Positions 7,857 to 16,043 of a stretch of DNA of 64,000 bases are shown piece after piece. The stretch lies in assembly GCA_963815965.1 (NCBI GenBank), contig CAWFIT010000001.1, positions 62,001-126,000 on the forward strand, read 5' to 3'. This stretch comes from DASVFB01 sp963815965 (GTDB lineage Bacteria > Actinomycetota > Thermoleophilia > Gaiellales > Gaiellaceae). The notes beneath the pieces are model-generated. The model made no database searches. It was not told the origin of the DNA and saw only the letters and a program-made list of their open reading frames with translations. Made by a program: the position numbers and the translations under genes. Each line of letters opens with the position of its first letter. Position 1 is the first letter of the stretch.

Positions 7857-9065
7857 GTGAAGGTGCTCCTCGTGGGGTCGGGCGGGCGCGAGGATGCGCT
7901 GGCGTGGAAGATCGCGCAAAGCCCCGCGCTGACGGAGCTCCACTGCGCGCCTGGCAACCCGGGGATCGCGCGCCACGGGAACTGTCATCCCGTGCGCGCC
8001 GAGGACGCCGAAGGCCTACTCGGGCTCGCACGCGAGCTCGCCGCCGACCTCGTCGTCGTCGGCCCGGAAGTTCCGCTCGTCGAGGGCGTCGCGGACGCTC
8101 TGCGCAAGAACGGCGTCGCGATCTTTGGCCCGAGCCGCTCGGCGGCCGCGATCGAGGGCTCGAAGAGCTTCGCCAAGGAGGTCATGAGGGCGGCAGGCGT
8201 TCCGACCGCCGCGCTCCTGCCTGTGGCACGACCGCCGTGCGTGATCAAGGCGGACGGGCTGGCGGCGGGGAAGGGCGTCTTCATGTGCCGCACGCAGGAC
8301 GAGCTCGACGCCGCGCTGCCGACCGCCGCCGCACTCGGCCATCCGCTCGTGATCGAAGAGCTGCTCGAAGGGCCGGAAGTGTCGGTGTTCGCGCTTTGCG
8401 ATGGAGTGAACGCCGTTCCGCTGCCGGCCGTGCAGGACTTCAAGCGCGCCTTCGACGGCGACGAGGGGCCGAACACCGGTGGCATGGGCTCGTATTCCCC
8501 TGCGCCGGACGTCGACGTCGACGAGCTCGTCGACAGGATCCACCGGCCGGTCCTCGCCGAGCTCGCGCGTCGGGACTCGCCGTTCCTCGGCGCGCTGTTC
8601 GCCGGCGTGATGCTGACGGAGAACGGCCCTCGCGTGCTCGAGTTCAACTGCCGCTTCGGCGACCCAGAGACGCAGTCGCTGCTCCCTCGCCTCGAGGGCA
8701 ACTTCCTCGAAGCTCTGGCCGCGGCGGCCGCGGGTAACGCGAGACGCGTCGAACTGCGCGTCGTCGACGAAGCCGCGGTGACGCTGGTGATGGCCGCAGG
8801 CGGATATCCGGCGTCGGGCGACACCGGCTCGGAGATCACCGGCATCGACGAAGCGGAGTCGACAGGCGGACTCGTGTTCCATGCAGGCACCGCGCAACAC
8901 GGCGACCGGCTCGTCACGAACGGCGGCCGAATCCTCGACGTGACGGCGCTCGGACCGACGATCGCCGCCGCGCGCGAGCGCGCGTACGACGCAGCGGCGC
9001 GGATCTCGTTCCGCGGCGCGCGCTACCGTAGCGACATCGCAAAGGAGGCTGCAGTTGTCTCCTGA
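7857..9065 (+). CDS. purD: Phosphoribosylamine-glycine ligase (GAR synthetase)
   Basis: ATP-grasp ligase for the second step of purine synthesis, joining glycine to phosphoribosylamine. The 402 residues show the N-domain start KVLLVGSGGREDALAWKI, the ATP-grasp centre (GPSRSAAAIEGSK, VIKADGLAAGKGVF) and the metal-binding LEFNCRFGDPETQ. Length is slightly under the usual 420-430. The 3' end overlaps the purE start by 11 bp. Confidence 0.96.
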   Translation: MKVLLVGSGGREDALAWKIAQSPALTELHCAPGNPGIARHGNCHPVRAEDAEGLLGLARELAADLVVVGPEVPLVEGVADALRKNGVAIFGPSRSAAAIEGSKSFAKEVMRAAGVPTAALLPVARPPCVIKADGLAAGKGVFMCRTQDELDAALPTAAALGHPLVIEELLEGPEVSVFALCDGVNAVPLPAVQDFKRAFDGDEGPNTGGMGSYSPAPDVDVDELVDRIHRPVLAELARRDSPFLGALFAGVMLTENGPRVLEFNCRFGDPETQSLLPRLEGNFLEALAAAAAGNARRVELRVVDEAAVTLVMAAGGYPASGDTGSEITGIDEAESTGGLVFHAGTAQHGDRLVTNGGRILDVTALGPTIAAARERAYDAAARISFRGARYRSDIAKEAAVVS

Positions 9066-9471
9066 CCCGCCGGTTGTCGGCGTGCTCGTCGGTTCGGAGT
9101 CCGACCGCGAGCGCATGCAGGGCGCGTGCGAGGAGCTCGACAAGCGCGGGATCGCTTACGAGTTCGACGTCCGCTCCGCGCACCGGCAGCCGGACGCAGT
9201 CGCGGAGTACTGCCGCACGGCGCGCGAACGCGGGCTCAAGGTGCTGATCTGCGGCGCCGGCCTCTCGGCCGCGCTGCCGGGAGTCGCCGCGGCGCACACC
9301 GATTTGCCGGTTATCGGCGTGCCGCTCCGCTCGTCGCTCTCCGTGCTCGACGGCGTCGACGCACTCCTTGCGATCGCGCAGATGCCTCCGGGCGTTCCCG
9401 TCGCGGCCGTCGGCGTCGACAACGCGCAGAATGCGGCGGTACTCGCCGCCCGAATCCTCGGCATTGGCTGA
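9055..9471 (+). CDS. purE: PurE-type AIR carboxylase / N5-CAIR mutase
   Basis: Makes CAIR in purine synthesis. The TTG start at 9055 has AAAGGAGG upstream. The 138 residues include VLVGSESDRERM and SAHRQPD, typical of PurE. The second conserved motif, normally GAGGAAHLPG in class I PurE, reads GAGLSAALPG here, so its histidine is gone. No purK (the enzyme that supplies N5-CAIR to class I PurE) is visible in this otherwise nearly complete purine cluster. That combination hints at a PurK-independent, class II-like enzyme, but it is not proven. Confidence 0.9.
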   Translation: MSPDPPVVGVLVGSESDRERMQGACEELDKRGIAYEFDVRSAHRQPDAVAEYCRTARERGLKVLICGAGLSAALPGVAAAHTDLPVIGVPLRSSLSVLDGVDALLAIAQMPPGVPVAAVGVDNAQNAAVLAARILGIG

Positions 9472-10552
9472 CTCGACTCTCGTCGACCTCGCCGCACGGT
9501 TGGTGGCGATCGACTCCGTCAACCCGGCGCTTATCTCCGGGGCGGCCGGTGAGCGTGACCTCGCGAAGTTCGTCGCCGACTGGTGCGCACGCGCGGGTCT
9601 CGACGTCGAGCTCGTCGGGCCGCCGGAACGCCCGAGCGTGGTCGCCGTCGCACGCGGGAGCGGCGGCGGGCGGTCGCTCATGCTCAATGCTCATCTCGAC
9701 ACCGTCGGCGTGGCTGGGATGGACGCGCCGTTCGAGCCCCGCATCGAGGACGGCCGCCTTTACGGCCGCGGCGCGTACGACATGAAGGGGGCACTCGCAG
9801 CAATTCTCGATGCGGCCGCGAAAGTTGAGAACCTGCGCGGCGACGTTTTCCTCACGGCTGTCGCCGACGAAGAGTTCGCGTCGATCGGAACCGCAGCGGT
9901 GCTCGAACGCGTCCGTACCGATGCGGCGATCGTCGTCGAGCCGACGGAGCTGAAGGTCGCGATCGCGCACAAGGGGTTCGTCGGCTTCGAGCTGGAGACG
10001 CACGGCGTGGCCGCGCACGGTTCGCGCCCACACCTCGGCGTCGACGCGATTGCGAAGATGGGTCCGGTTCTGGTCGCGCTGAAGCAGCTCGACGAGCGGC
10101 TACAGGCCGGCGTGCAGCATCCTCTCGTCGGGCCCGGCTCGATCCACGCATCGCTGATCGAGGGCGGCCAGGAGTTCTCGAGCTACCCGGCACGCTGCCT
10201 GCTCAGCGGCGAGAGGCGGACGATCCCGGGCGAGACGACCGAGCAGGTCGAGGGAGAGCTCCGCGAGCTCGCGGGGGAAGCCGACCTGCGGCTGACGGTC
10301 AGCCGCGAGCCGTTCGAGGTCGCGGCCGACGACGCGTTCGTACGGCTCGTGGGCCGGATCGCCGACGAGACCGATCCCGTCGGAGTCTCCTTCTGGGCGG
10401 ACTCGGGCCTGATCGCGGCGGCCGGAATCCCGGCAGTCCTGTACGGGCCGATCGGTGAGGGCGCACACGCCGAGGTGGAGTGGGTCGACGTCGACTCGCT
10501 CGAACGCGTGCGCGACGTCGTGCTCGGGACTGCCGTCGAGTGGTGCGGCTAG
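9464..10552 (+). CDS. M20 family metallopeptidase (ArgE/DapE-like)
   Basis: A zinc-dependent aminoacylase/peptidase of about 362 residues. The TTG at 9464 overlaps the purE stop (TTGGCTGA). Metal ligands are visible in LNAHLDTVG (His and Asp), GRGAYDMKGALA (Asp), ADEEFAS (catalytic Glu plus ligand Glu) and the C-terminal GEGAHAEVEWV (His). A dimerisation domain sits in the middle (about 170-285). The exact substrate cannot be told from sequence; acetylornithine or succinyl-diaminopimelate deacylation are the family's common reactions. It is embedded in the purine operon without a clear pathway link. Confidence 0.88.
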   Translation: MADSTLVDLAARLVAIDSVNPALISGAAGERDLAKFVADWCARAGLDVELVGPPERPSVVAVARGSGGGRSLMLNAHLDTVGVAGMDAPFEPRIEDGRLYGRGAYDMKGALAAILDAAAKVENLRGDVFLTAVADEEFASIGTAAVLERVRTDAAIVVEPTELKVAIAHKGFVGFELETHGVAAHGSRPHLGVDAIAKMGPVLVALKQLDERLQAGVQHPLVGPGSIHASLIEGGQEFSSYPARCLLSGERRTIPGETTEQVEGELRELAGEADLRLTVSREPFEVAADDAFVRLVGRIADETDPVGVSFWADSGLIAAAGIPAVLYGPIGEGAHAEVEWVDVDSLERVRDVVLGTAVEWCG

Positions 10553-10555
10553 ACT
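10550..10555 (+). promoter_or_regulatory. -10-like hexamer for purB
   Basis: TAGACT, whose first three bases are the stop codon of the M20 peptidase, 7 nt before the GTG at 10563. Confidence 0.45.
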
Positions 10556-10562
10556 CGTTTCA

Positions 10563-11867
10563 GTGATCGCCCGCTACTCGCGACCGGCCATGGCACGTAT
10601 CTGGTCGGACGAGGGAAAGCTGGCGCGCTGGCTCGAGGTCGAGCTCGCGGCGCTCGAAGGGTGGGTCGAGGTCGGCGCCATTCCCGCCGACGTCGTCGCG
10701 GAGATTCGCGAGCGTGCAGCCCCTCCCTCGCCACAGCGCGTCGCCGAGCTCGAAGCGCGGCTGCACCACGACACCGCCGCGTTCGTCGACGCCGTCGGCG
10801 AGCAGCTCGGGCCTGTCGGTCGGTGGTTCCACTACGGCCTCACGTCGTCGGATGTCGTCGACACCGCGCTCGCCTTGCAGGTTCAGGAAGCGGGTGCGCT
10901 CCTGCGCGACGGGCTCGACAGGGCGCTCGCGGCGGTCGTCGCGCGGGCGGAGGAGCACAAGCTCACGCTGTGCATCGGCCGCACGCACGGAGTCCACGCC
11001 GAGCCGACGACATTCGGACTAAAGCTCGCGGTGTGGGCGTTCGAGCTCGACCGAGCCCGCACTCGGCTCGCGCGCGCGCTCGAGGGCATGCGCGTCGGCA
11101 AGCTTTCGGGAGCGGTCGGCCAATACGCCGCAATCGACCCCGAGGTCGAGCGCGTCGCCTGCGAGCGCCTGGGACTGGAGCCGGCGCCGGCGTCGACGCA
11201 GGTCATCCAGCGCGACAGGCACGCGGAGCTGCTCGCGGCGCTGGCCGTGTGTGCGTCGTCGCTCGACAAGTTCGCGGTCGAGATCCGCCACCTCGCGCGG
11301 ACGGAGGTGCGTGAGGTCGAAGAGCCGTTCGGCAAGGGTCAGAAGGGCTCCTCGGCGATGCCGCACAAGCGCAACCCGGTCGTCTCCGAGCGGATCAGCG
11401 GGCTTGCCCGCGTCGTGCGTGGGGCCGCCGTCGTCGGCTTCGAGAACGTGGCGCTCTGGCACGAGCGCGACATCTCCCACTCGTCGGCGGAGCGGGTCGT
11501 GATTCCGGACGCCTTCCTTGCACTCGATTACATGCTCGCCCGGTTCGCCTGGCTGGTCGACGGACTCGTCGTTCACCCCGAGCGCATGCGGCGGAATCTC
11601 GACTCGAGCCACGGCCTCTATTTCTCGCAGCGGCTTCTGCTTGCGCTCATCGAGTCGGGGCTCGAGCGCGACGAGGCGTACCGGCTCGTGCAGCGCCACG
11701 CGATGCGCGCGTGGGAGGAAGACAAGGACTTTCCGACACTCGTTCGCGCCGATCCCGAGATTCGCGTCGACCTCGACGCCGTCTTCGACGAGAGCGCTTA
11801 CACGAAGCACGTCGACGTCGTCTTCGACCGTCTCCACAACCTCGTGAAGGAGCCCGTACATGCCTGA
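10563..11867 (+). CDS. purB: Adenylosuccinate lyase
   Basis: Removes fumarate from SAICAR and from adenylosuccinate. The 434 residues of the fumarase/aspartase superfamily start at GTG 10563, matching the family N-terminus (RYSRPAMARIWSDE). Signatures are HYGLTSSDVVDTA, RTHGVHAEPTTFG and the superfamily loop GQKGSSAMPHKRNP, with its catalytic Ser. The ATG of purC overlaps its end by 8 bp. Confidence 0.96.
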   Translation: MIARYSRPAMARIWSDEGKLARWLEVELAALEGWVEVGAIPADVVAEIRERAAPPSPQRVAELEARLHHDTAAFVDAVGEQLGPVGRWFHYGLTSSDVVDTALALQVQEAGALLRDGLDRALAAVVARAEEHKLTLCIGRTHGVHAEPTTFGLKLAVWAFELDRARTRLARALEGMRVGKLSGAVGQYAAIDPEVERVACERLGLEPAPASTQVIQRDRHAELLAALAVCASSLDKFAVEIRHLARTEVREVEEPFGKGQKGSSAMPHKRNPVVSERISGLARVVRGAAVVGFENVALWHERDISHSSAERVVIPDAFLALDYMLARFAWLVDGLVVHPERMRRNLDSSHGLYFSQRLLLALIESGLERDEAYRLVQRHAMRAWEEDKDFPTLVRADPEIRVDLDAVFDESAYTKHVDVVFDRLHNLVKEPVHA

Positions 11868-12723
11868 AGCCCAAGCCACGCACGTAGCAAGCGGCAAAGT
11901 CCGCGAGCTCTACGCACTCGACGACGAGCGCCTGCTGCTCGTCGCAAGCGATCGGATCTCCACGTTCGACGTCGTCCTCCCGACCGACATCCCCGACAAG
12001 GGCCGCGTGCTCACGGGCCTCTCCGGCTTCTGGTTCGCGCGGACGAAGCACATCGTCCCGAACCATTTGCTCGCGCTGCGCGACGACGGCCGGTCAAGCG
12101 AGTGCAGTCGACTCGAGATGCTGCCGCTCGAGTGCGTGGTGCGCGGCTACATCACCGGCTCCGGGTGGAAGGACTATCTCGCCACCGGCGAGGTCTGCGG
12201 CCACGTCCTGCCGGAAGGCTTGACGGAGTCGGAGCGGCTCCCGCAGCCGCTCTTCACGCCGTCGACGAAGGCGCGGACTGGCCACGACGAGAACATCAGC
12301 CGCGACCAGGCCGCCGAGCTCATCGGCGACCGCTTCGAGGAGGTGGAGCGCACCGCGCTCGACCTGTACCGGTTCGCCGCAGCGCATGCCGAGTCGCGCG
12401 GGATCATCCTTGCCGACACGAAATTCGAGCTCGGCCTCGACGCCGATGGAGCGATCGTGCTCGCCGACGAGGCGTTCACTCCGGATTCGTCCCGCTTCTG
12501 GCCGGCGGATCGCTACGCGCCCGGCGGGCCGCAACCATCTTTCGACAAGCAGTACGTGCGCGACTACTGCGAGTCGGTGGGCTGGGAGAAGACGTATCCG
12601 GGGCCGGAGCTGCCGGAACACGTCGTCGTCGAGACGCGCGCGAAGTACATCGAGGCGTTCGAACGCTTGACCGGCATCTCATTCGAGGAGTACGTCGCCG
12701 ATCCGGAGGTGGTGCTGCGATGA
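11860..12723 (+). CDS. purC: SAICAR synthetase
   Basis: Joins aspartate to CAIR. The 287-residue protein starts at an ATG overlapping purB, preceded by GAAGGAG. Motifs: SGKVRELYAL, LLVASDRISTFDVV, VRGYITGSGWKDY, ILADTKFELGLD and DEAFTPDSSRFWP, all characteristic of SAICAR synthetase of the longer (about 290-residue) type. Its TGA overlaps the purS ATG. Confidence 0.97.
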   Translation: MPEAQATHVASGKVRELYALDDERLLLVASDRISTFDVVLPTDIPDKGRVLTGLSGFWFARTKHIVPNHLLALRDDGRSSECSRLEMLPLECVVRGYITGSGWKDYLATGEVCGHVLPEGLTESERLPQPLFTPSTKARTGHDENISRDQAAELIGDRFEEVERTALDLYRFAAAHAESRGIILADTKFELGLDADGAIVLADEAFTPDSSRFWPADRYAPGGPQPSFDKQYVRDYCESVGWEKTYPGPELPEHVVVETRAKYIEAFERLTGISFEEYVADPEVVLR

Positions 12724-12959
12724 GGGCAACCGTTCTCGTGCGACCCAAGGAAGGAATCCTGGATCCGCAGGGACAGGCCGTCGAGCAGTCGCTGCGCAAG
12801 CTCGGCTTCGACGTCGCGCAGGCGCGCGTCGGCCGTGTCGTCGACGTCGAGGTCGACGCGTCCTCGACCGACGAAGCGCGTCAACGCGTCGACGAGATGT
12901 GCAGGCAACTGCTCGCGAATCCGCTGATCGAGTCGTACGAGGTGGAGGTGCACGAATGA
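12720..12959 (+). CDS. purS: FGAM synthetase subunit PurS
   Basis: Small bridging subunit of the three-part FGAM synthetase, holding PurL and PurQ together. The 79 residues include VLVRPKEGILDPQGQAVEQS and VGRVVDVEV, standard PurS motifs. Stop and start codons overlap on both sides (ATGA), so purC-purS-purQ are translationally coupled. Confidence 0.96.
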   Translation: MRATVLVRPKEGILDPQGQAVEQSLRKLGFDVAQARVGRVVDVEVDASSTDEARQRVDEMCRQLLANPLIESYEVEVHE

Positions 12960-13651
12960 GCCCTCGCGTCGCGGTGATTCAGTTTCCAGGCTCGAACGAT
13001 GACCGCGATGCGCTCTGGGCACTGAAAGCGCTGGGCGCGGACGCAAGGCTCGTCTGGCATGCCGAGTCCGAGCTGCCGGCGAAGACCGGCGCCGTCGTGC
13101 TCCCAGGCGGTTTCTCGTACGGCGACTATCTGCGCTGCGGCGCGATCGCGCGCTTCGCGCCTGTGATGGACGCAGTCACGCGCTTCGCAGCCGACGGCGG
13201 CCTCGTGCTCGGCATCTGCAACGGGTTCCAGATCCTCTGCGAGGCAGGGCTGCTGCCGGGCGTGCTACGGCCGAACGTGTCGTTGTCGTTCATCTGCCGC
13301 GACGTCGCGCTTCGCGTCGAACGCAGCGACACGCCGTTCACGTCGCGCTGCGAACCCGGACAACGGCTCGTGATCCCCATCAAGCACCACGACGGGGCCT
13401 GGTTCGCGCCGGCCGACCTGCTCGAGGAGCTCGAGTCGCGCGGGCAGATCCTGCTTCGCTACGAGGAAAACCCGAATGGCGCCGTCGGCGACGTCGCGGC
13501 GGTCACGAACGAGGCCGGCAACGTGATGGGGCTCATGCCGCACCCGGAGCACGCGGTCGATCCGTTGCTTGGCTCAGGTGACGGCGCACTAATCCTCGCG
13601 GGCCTGCTCGACGCGGTTCGCGAGCGGTCAGCGTCCGTGGCGCTCGCATAG
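12956..13651 (+). CDS. purQ: FGAM synthetase glutaminase subunit PurQ
   Basis: Class I glutamine amidotransferase that supplies ammonia to PurL. The 231 residues show VIQFPGSNDDRDALWAL, PGGFSYGDYLRCGA, the nucleophile region VLGICNGFQIL (Cys) and the His/Glu pair in MPHPEHAVD. It ends only 2 bp from the stop of the convergent gene at 13654. Confidence 0.96.
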   Translation: MSPRVAVIQFPGSNDDRDALWALKALGADARLVWHAESELPAKTGAVVLPGGFSYGDYLRCGAIARFAPVMDAVTRFAADGGLVLGICNGFQILCEAGLLPGVLRPNVSLSFICRDVALRVERSDTPFTSRCEPGQRLVIPIKHHDGAWFAPADLLEELESRGQILLRYEENPNGAVGDVAAVTNEAGNVMGLMPHPEHAVDPLLGSGDGALILAGLLDAVRERSASVALA

Positions 13652-13653
13652 CC

Positions 13654-13911
13654 TCACTCGGCGATGCCGAGCAACGCTCGCAGGCGCGGGGTCTTGCGCA
13701 GCGCGACCCTGAGCCGTTCGAGGTCGGCGCCGCGGAACGTCACCGGGCCGCGCCGCGCCGTTCCCTCGGTCGCGTAAGCGAAGCGGACGAGCCAGTCCCC
13801 TTTCTCGTCCTCGAGCAGCTGCACCAGCGTCGTGAACTGCTTGCCGCCCACGCGTTGCTTCAGCGTGACCTGTTCTGCCACCTCCGCTCGCCCGAATGCC
13901 GTCGTGACCAC
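13654..13911 (-). CDS. Small protein of unknown function
   Basis: An 85-residue protein starting with GTG. It looks like a small beta-rich fold with alternating strands (KQRVGGKQFTTLVQLLED, WLVRFAYATEG) and a basic C-terminal helix (RLRVALRKTPRLRALLG). TAGCGT lies 7 nt before the start. No Cys, His or catalytic motif is seen. It converges on purQ. Confidence 0.6.
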   Translation of the reverse strand: MVTTAFGRAEVAEQVTLKQRVGGKQFTTLVQLLEDEKGDWLVRFAYATEGTARRGPVTFRGADLERLRVALRKTPRLRALLGIAE

Positions 13912-13918
13912 GGCCGCG

Positions 13919-13924
13919 ACGCTA
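13919..13924 (-). promoter_or_regulatory. -10-like hexamer for the 85-aa gene
   Basis: Minus-strand TAGCGT, 7 nt before the GTG at 13911. Confidence 0.45.
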
Positions 13925-13947
13925 CCGCGCCTCGGCGCACCCGTTTG

Positions 13948-14949
13948 TCAGGACTTCGTGCCGAAAGCGCGGGGCGGCGGGAGCGGCGAGGGCGTCACGC
14001 CGTGAGGGACCGCGGTCTGGTTGAACTCCGACGGCGCGACGTCGTTCGGCATGTTCGGATGGAACAGCGACGCGAGCTCCTGAATCTGAGCGCGCCCGAC
14101 GCCGAGCTCGAACTGACCACCGCCGTAGAGCGCGATGCCCCGCGTCTCGCACCACTCGTAGAAGGAGAACAGGCGATCGACCGTGCCGAAGCGCGACGGC
14201 TTCACGTTCAGGCAGCGGGGCGGAAACGGCAGCGACTCCGCGTCGGCAACCGAGTGGATCGGCGCGTCCCACGTGACCCGGTCCCGGTGTGGTCGCAGCA
14301 CCTCGTCGGTCGCGTCGTCGAGGCCGGGATCCTCGAGCCAGGCCTTCGGGAACGCTTCCGCAATCCGCCGGTACAGCTCCGGGTTCGGCGGCTGGCCGAA
14401 CGAGCCGCGGTAAACGCCCTTGAAATCCGCGGTGTCGACGCGATCGAGCTCGCCGAGGCGGTCGATCGTCTCGTCGCCCCAGTCGGGATCGGGGTCGAGC
14501 TTGAAGCGCGCGTCGGGATAGACCTCGAGCAGCGGTTCCACGTTCGTCACCCGTGTCGAGATGACGTAGGTCACGGGCCGCGCGACCTTGCCGACCGCGT
14601 CGGCAAGCGTCAGCCCTGCCTGCGAGAGCGCAAGGTCGAGCGCGGCACTCTCCCACGCCCACCGCCGGTAGTCGAACGCCGCGTTGTCCTCCGGCAGGTC
14701 GGCGAACCAGCGGAAGCCGTCGAGCGACTCTGAGAAAGCGCCGAGCGTCCAGCTGCCGGCGACAGGCGGCACCGGCACGTCGTCGTGCAGGTCCGCCAGG
14801 TACGTCACGTCCTCGCCCAGCCCTTCCTCGCCGGCGCCTCGCAGCTGCACGATCGTCGTCACGCGACGGAACTCCGGCGAGACCATGATCTCGTTCCGCC
14901 CGAGCTCGACGCTCTCGATCTCGAGCGCCAGATCGGTCAGCTGAGTCAC
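13948..14949 (-). CDS. Enolase-superfamily enzyme (mandelate racemase/muconate cycloisomerase-like)
   Basis: A 333-residue protein with the enolase-superfamily layout: an N-terminal capping domain (about 1-120) and a barrel. The barrel shows RFKLDPDPDW, DTADFKGVYRG, AWLEDPGLDD, LNVKPSRFG (Lys) and YGGGQFELGVGR. These match the positions of metal ligands and catalytic lysine in the superfamily, though strand order is not verified. The substrate is unknown; o-succinylbenzoate synthase- or cycloisomerase-like activity is possible. Its ATG overlaps the stop of the NYN-type gene upstream (ATGA). Confidence 0.75.
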   Translation of the reverse strand: MTQLTDLALEIESVELGRNEIMVSPEFRRVTTIVQLRGAGEEGLGEDVTYLADLHDDVPVPPVAGSWTLGAFSESLDGFRWFADLPEDNAAFDYRRWAWESAALDLALSQAGLTLADAVGKVARPVTYVISTRVTNVEPLLEVYPDARFKLDPDPDWGDETIDRLGELDRVDTADFKGVYRGSFGQPPNPELYRRIAEAFPKAWLEDPGLDDATDEVLRPHRDRVTWDAPIHSVADAESLPFPPRCLNVKPSRFGTVDRLFSFYEWCETRGIALYGGGQFELGVGRAQIQELASLFHPNMPNDVAPSEFNQTAVPHGVTPSPLPPPRAFGTKS

Positions 14950-15285
14950 TGTCGCACCGCCTCGAGCTCGCGGAGAAAGGAGCCTCCGCCTATGACTCGT
15001 TCGGCCTTGTCTGCGGCGCGATCGCGCAGACCGCGGTCGGACGTCACCAAGGTGAACGGCCCGTCGAGCGACGCGATGACGTCGTCGGCGGAGCGCCGTC
15101 CGGAGCCGAGGAGGTCCGGCGCAACCTCGGGTGGATCGCCGTCGAAGACGACGAGCAGGTCCGCGTCCTCACGCGTCGCCCAGGCACGAGCGCGCGCGAC
15201 GAGCTCCTCTTTCGAGAGATTCGGCCAAGTCGGAGCGCCTGACGTTTTCGGCATCGACGACAACGAGCGGTTTGGTCGAGTGCAC
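14946..15285 (-). CDS. NYN/YacP-type RNase-like protein (one frameshift)
   Basis: Two frames together give a typical NYN-domain protein. The N-terminal part from a GTG at 15285 reads KPLVVVDAENVRRSD, with the acidic metal site (VDAEN) of PIN/NYN RNases. The frame then changes near 15236 (GACTTGG has one T too many) into WPNLSKEELVARARAW, followed by LVVFDGDPPE and LVTSDRGLRDRA, the later acidic positions. After correction it is 112 residues. It is likely an RNA-processing nuclease. The indel is probably a sequence error, since both sides are well preserved. Confidence 0.75.
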
Positions 15286-15352
15286 GCACCGAGCTTGCCA
15301 TGCTCGACGCATGTGCCGCGTAACTTCACAGATGTTCCCCAGGGACGCGCGG

Positions 15353-15358
15353 TAGATT
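15353..15358 (+). promoter_or_regulatory. -10-like hexamer for the dioxygenase gene
   Basis: TAGATT, 7 nt before the ATG at 15366; no Shine-Dalgarno sequence. Confidence 0.5.
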
Positions 15359-15365
15359 CAGGCGC

Positions 15366-16043
15366 ATGGACGAGCTGCTGACACGCCGCAACACATTGCT
15401 CCGACTGGCCGGCCTCGTCGGCGCCGGCCTGGGGATCGAAGCGTTGAAGGCCGGCGACGGCCCGGCGGGGGTCGCCTCGGGCGTCGTGAAGTGCGTGCTC
15501 ACGCCCGAGCAGACCGAGGGACCGTTCTACATCGAGAACGAGAAGATGCGGAGAAACATCACGGACGGGCGGCGCGGCACGCCGTTGTCACTGCGCGCAA
15601 CCGTCGTCGACGCCTCGACGTGCAGGCCGATCAAGGGCGCTGCCGTCGACATCTGGCACTGCGACGCCGGTGGCGTCTATTCCGGGTTCGGACAGGGCGC
15701 GTCGAGCCGGACGTTCCTGCGTGGAATGCAGAGGACGAACGCAAGCGGGCTCGCCTTGCTGAAGACGATCTATCCGGGCTGGTACCAGGGGCGCACCGTG
15801 CACATCCACGTGAAGGTCCACGTCGGCGGGAATGTCGTACACACCGGCCAGCTCTACTTCCCGGACTCGCGGACGGACAAGGTCTTCCGGAAGGCGCCGT
15901 ACAAGTCGCGGCCGGGACGCACAACACGCAACTCGAACGACTTCGTCTTTGCGAACGGCGGCAAGAACTCGATGCTCAACGTCCGCGCCGACGGCGCCGG
16001 CGGCTACGTCGCGTCGATCACGATGGGCGTCGTCAGAGCCTAG
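15366..16043 (+). CDS. Intradiol ring-cleavage dioxygenase-like protein with export signal
   Basis: A 225-residue member of the intradiol (catechol/protocatechuate) dioxygenase superfamily. The N-terminus LTRRNTLLRLAGLVGAGLG has an RR pair followed by a hydrophobic stretch, consistent with a Tat-type signal. The iron-site region is visible in VDIWHCDAGGVYSGF (Tyr) and YPGWYQGRTVHIHVKV (Tyr and two His). Secreted members of this family are common in actinobacteria and their substrates are mostly unknown. The gene ends overlapping the stop of the convergent AlkZ-like gene. Confidence 0.82.
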   Translation: MDELLTRRNTLLRLAGLVGAGLGIEALKAGDGPAGVASGVVKCVLTPEQTEGPFYIENEKMRRNITDGRRGTPLSLRATVVDASTCRPIKGAAVDIWHCDAGGVYSGFGQGASSRTFLRGMQRTNASGLALLKTIYPGWYQGRTVHIHVKVHVGGNVVHTGQLYFPDSRTDKVFRKAPYKSRPGRTTRNSNDFVFANGGKNSMLNVRADGAGGYVASITMGVVRA

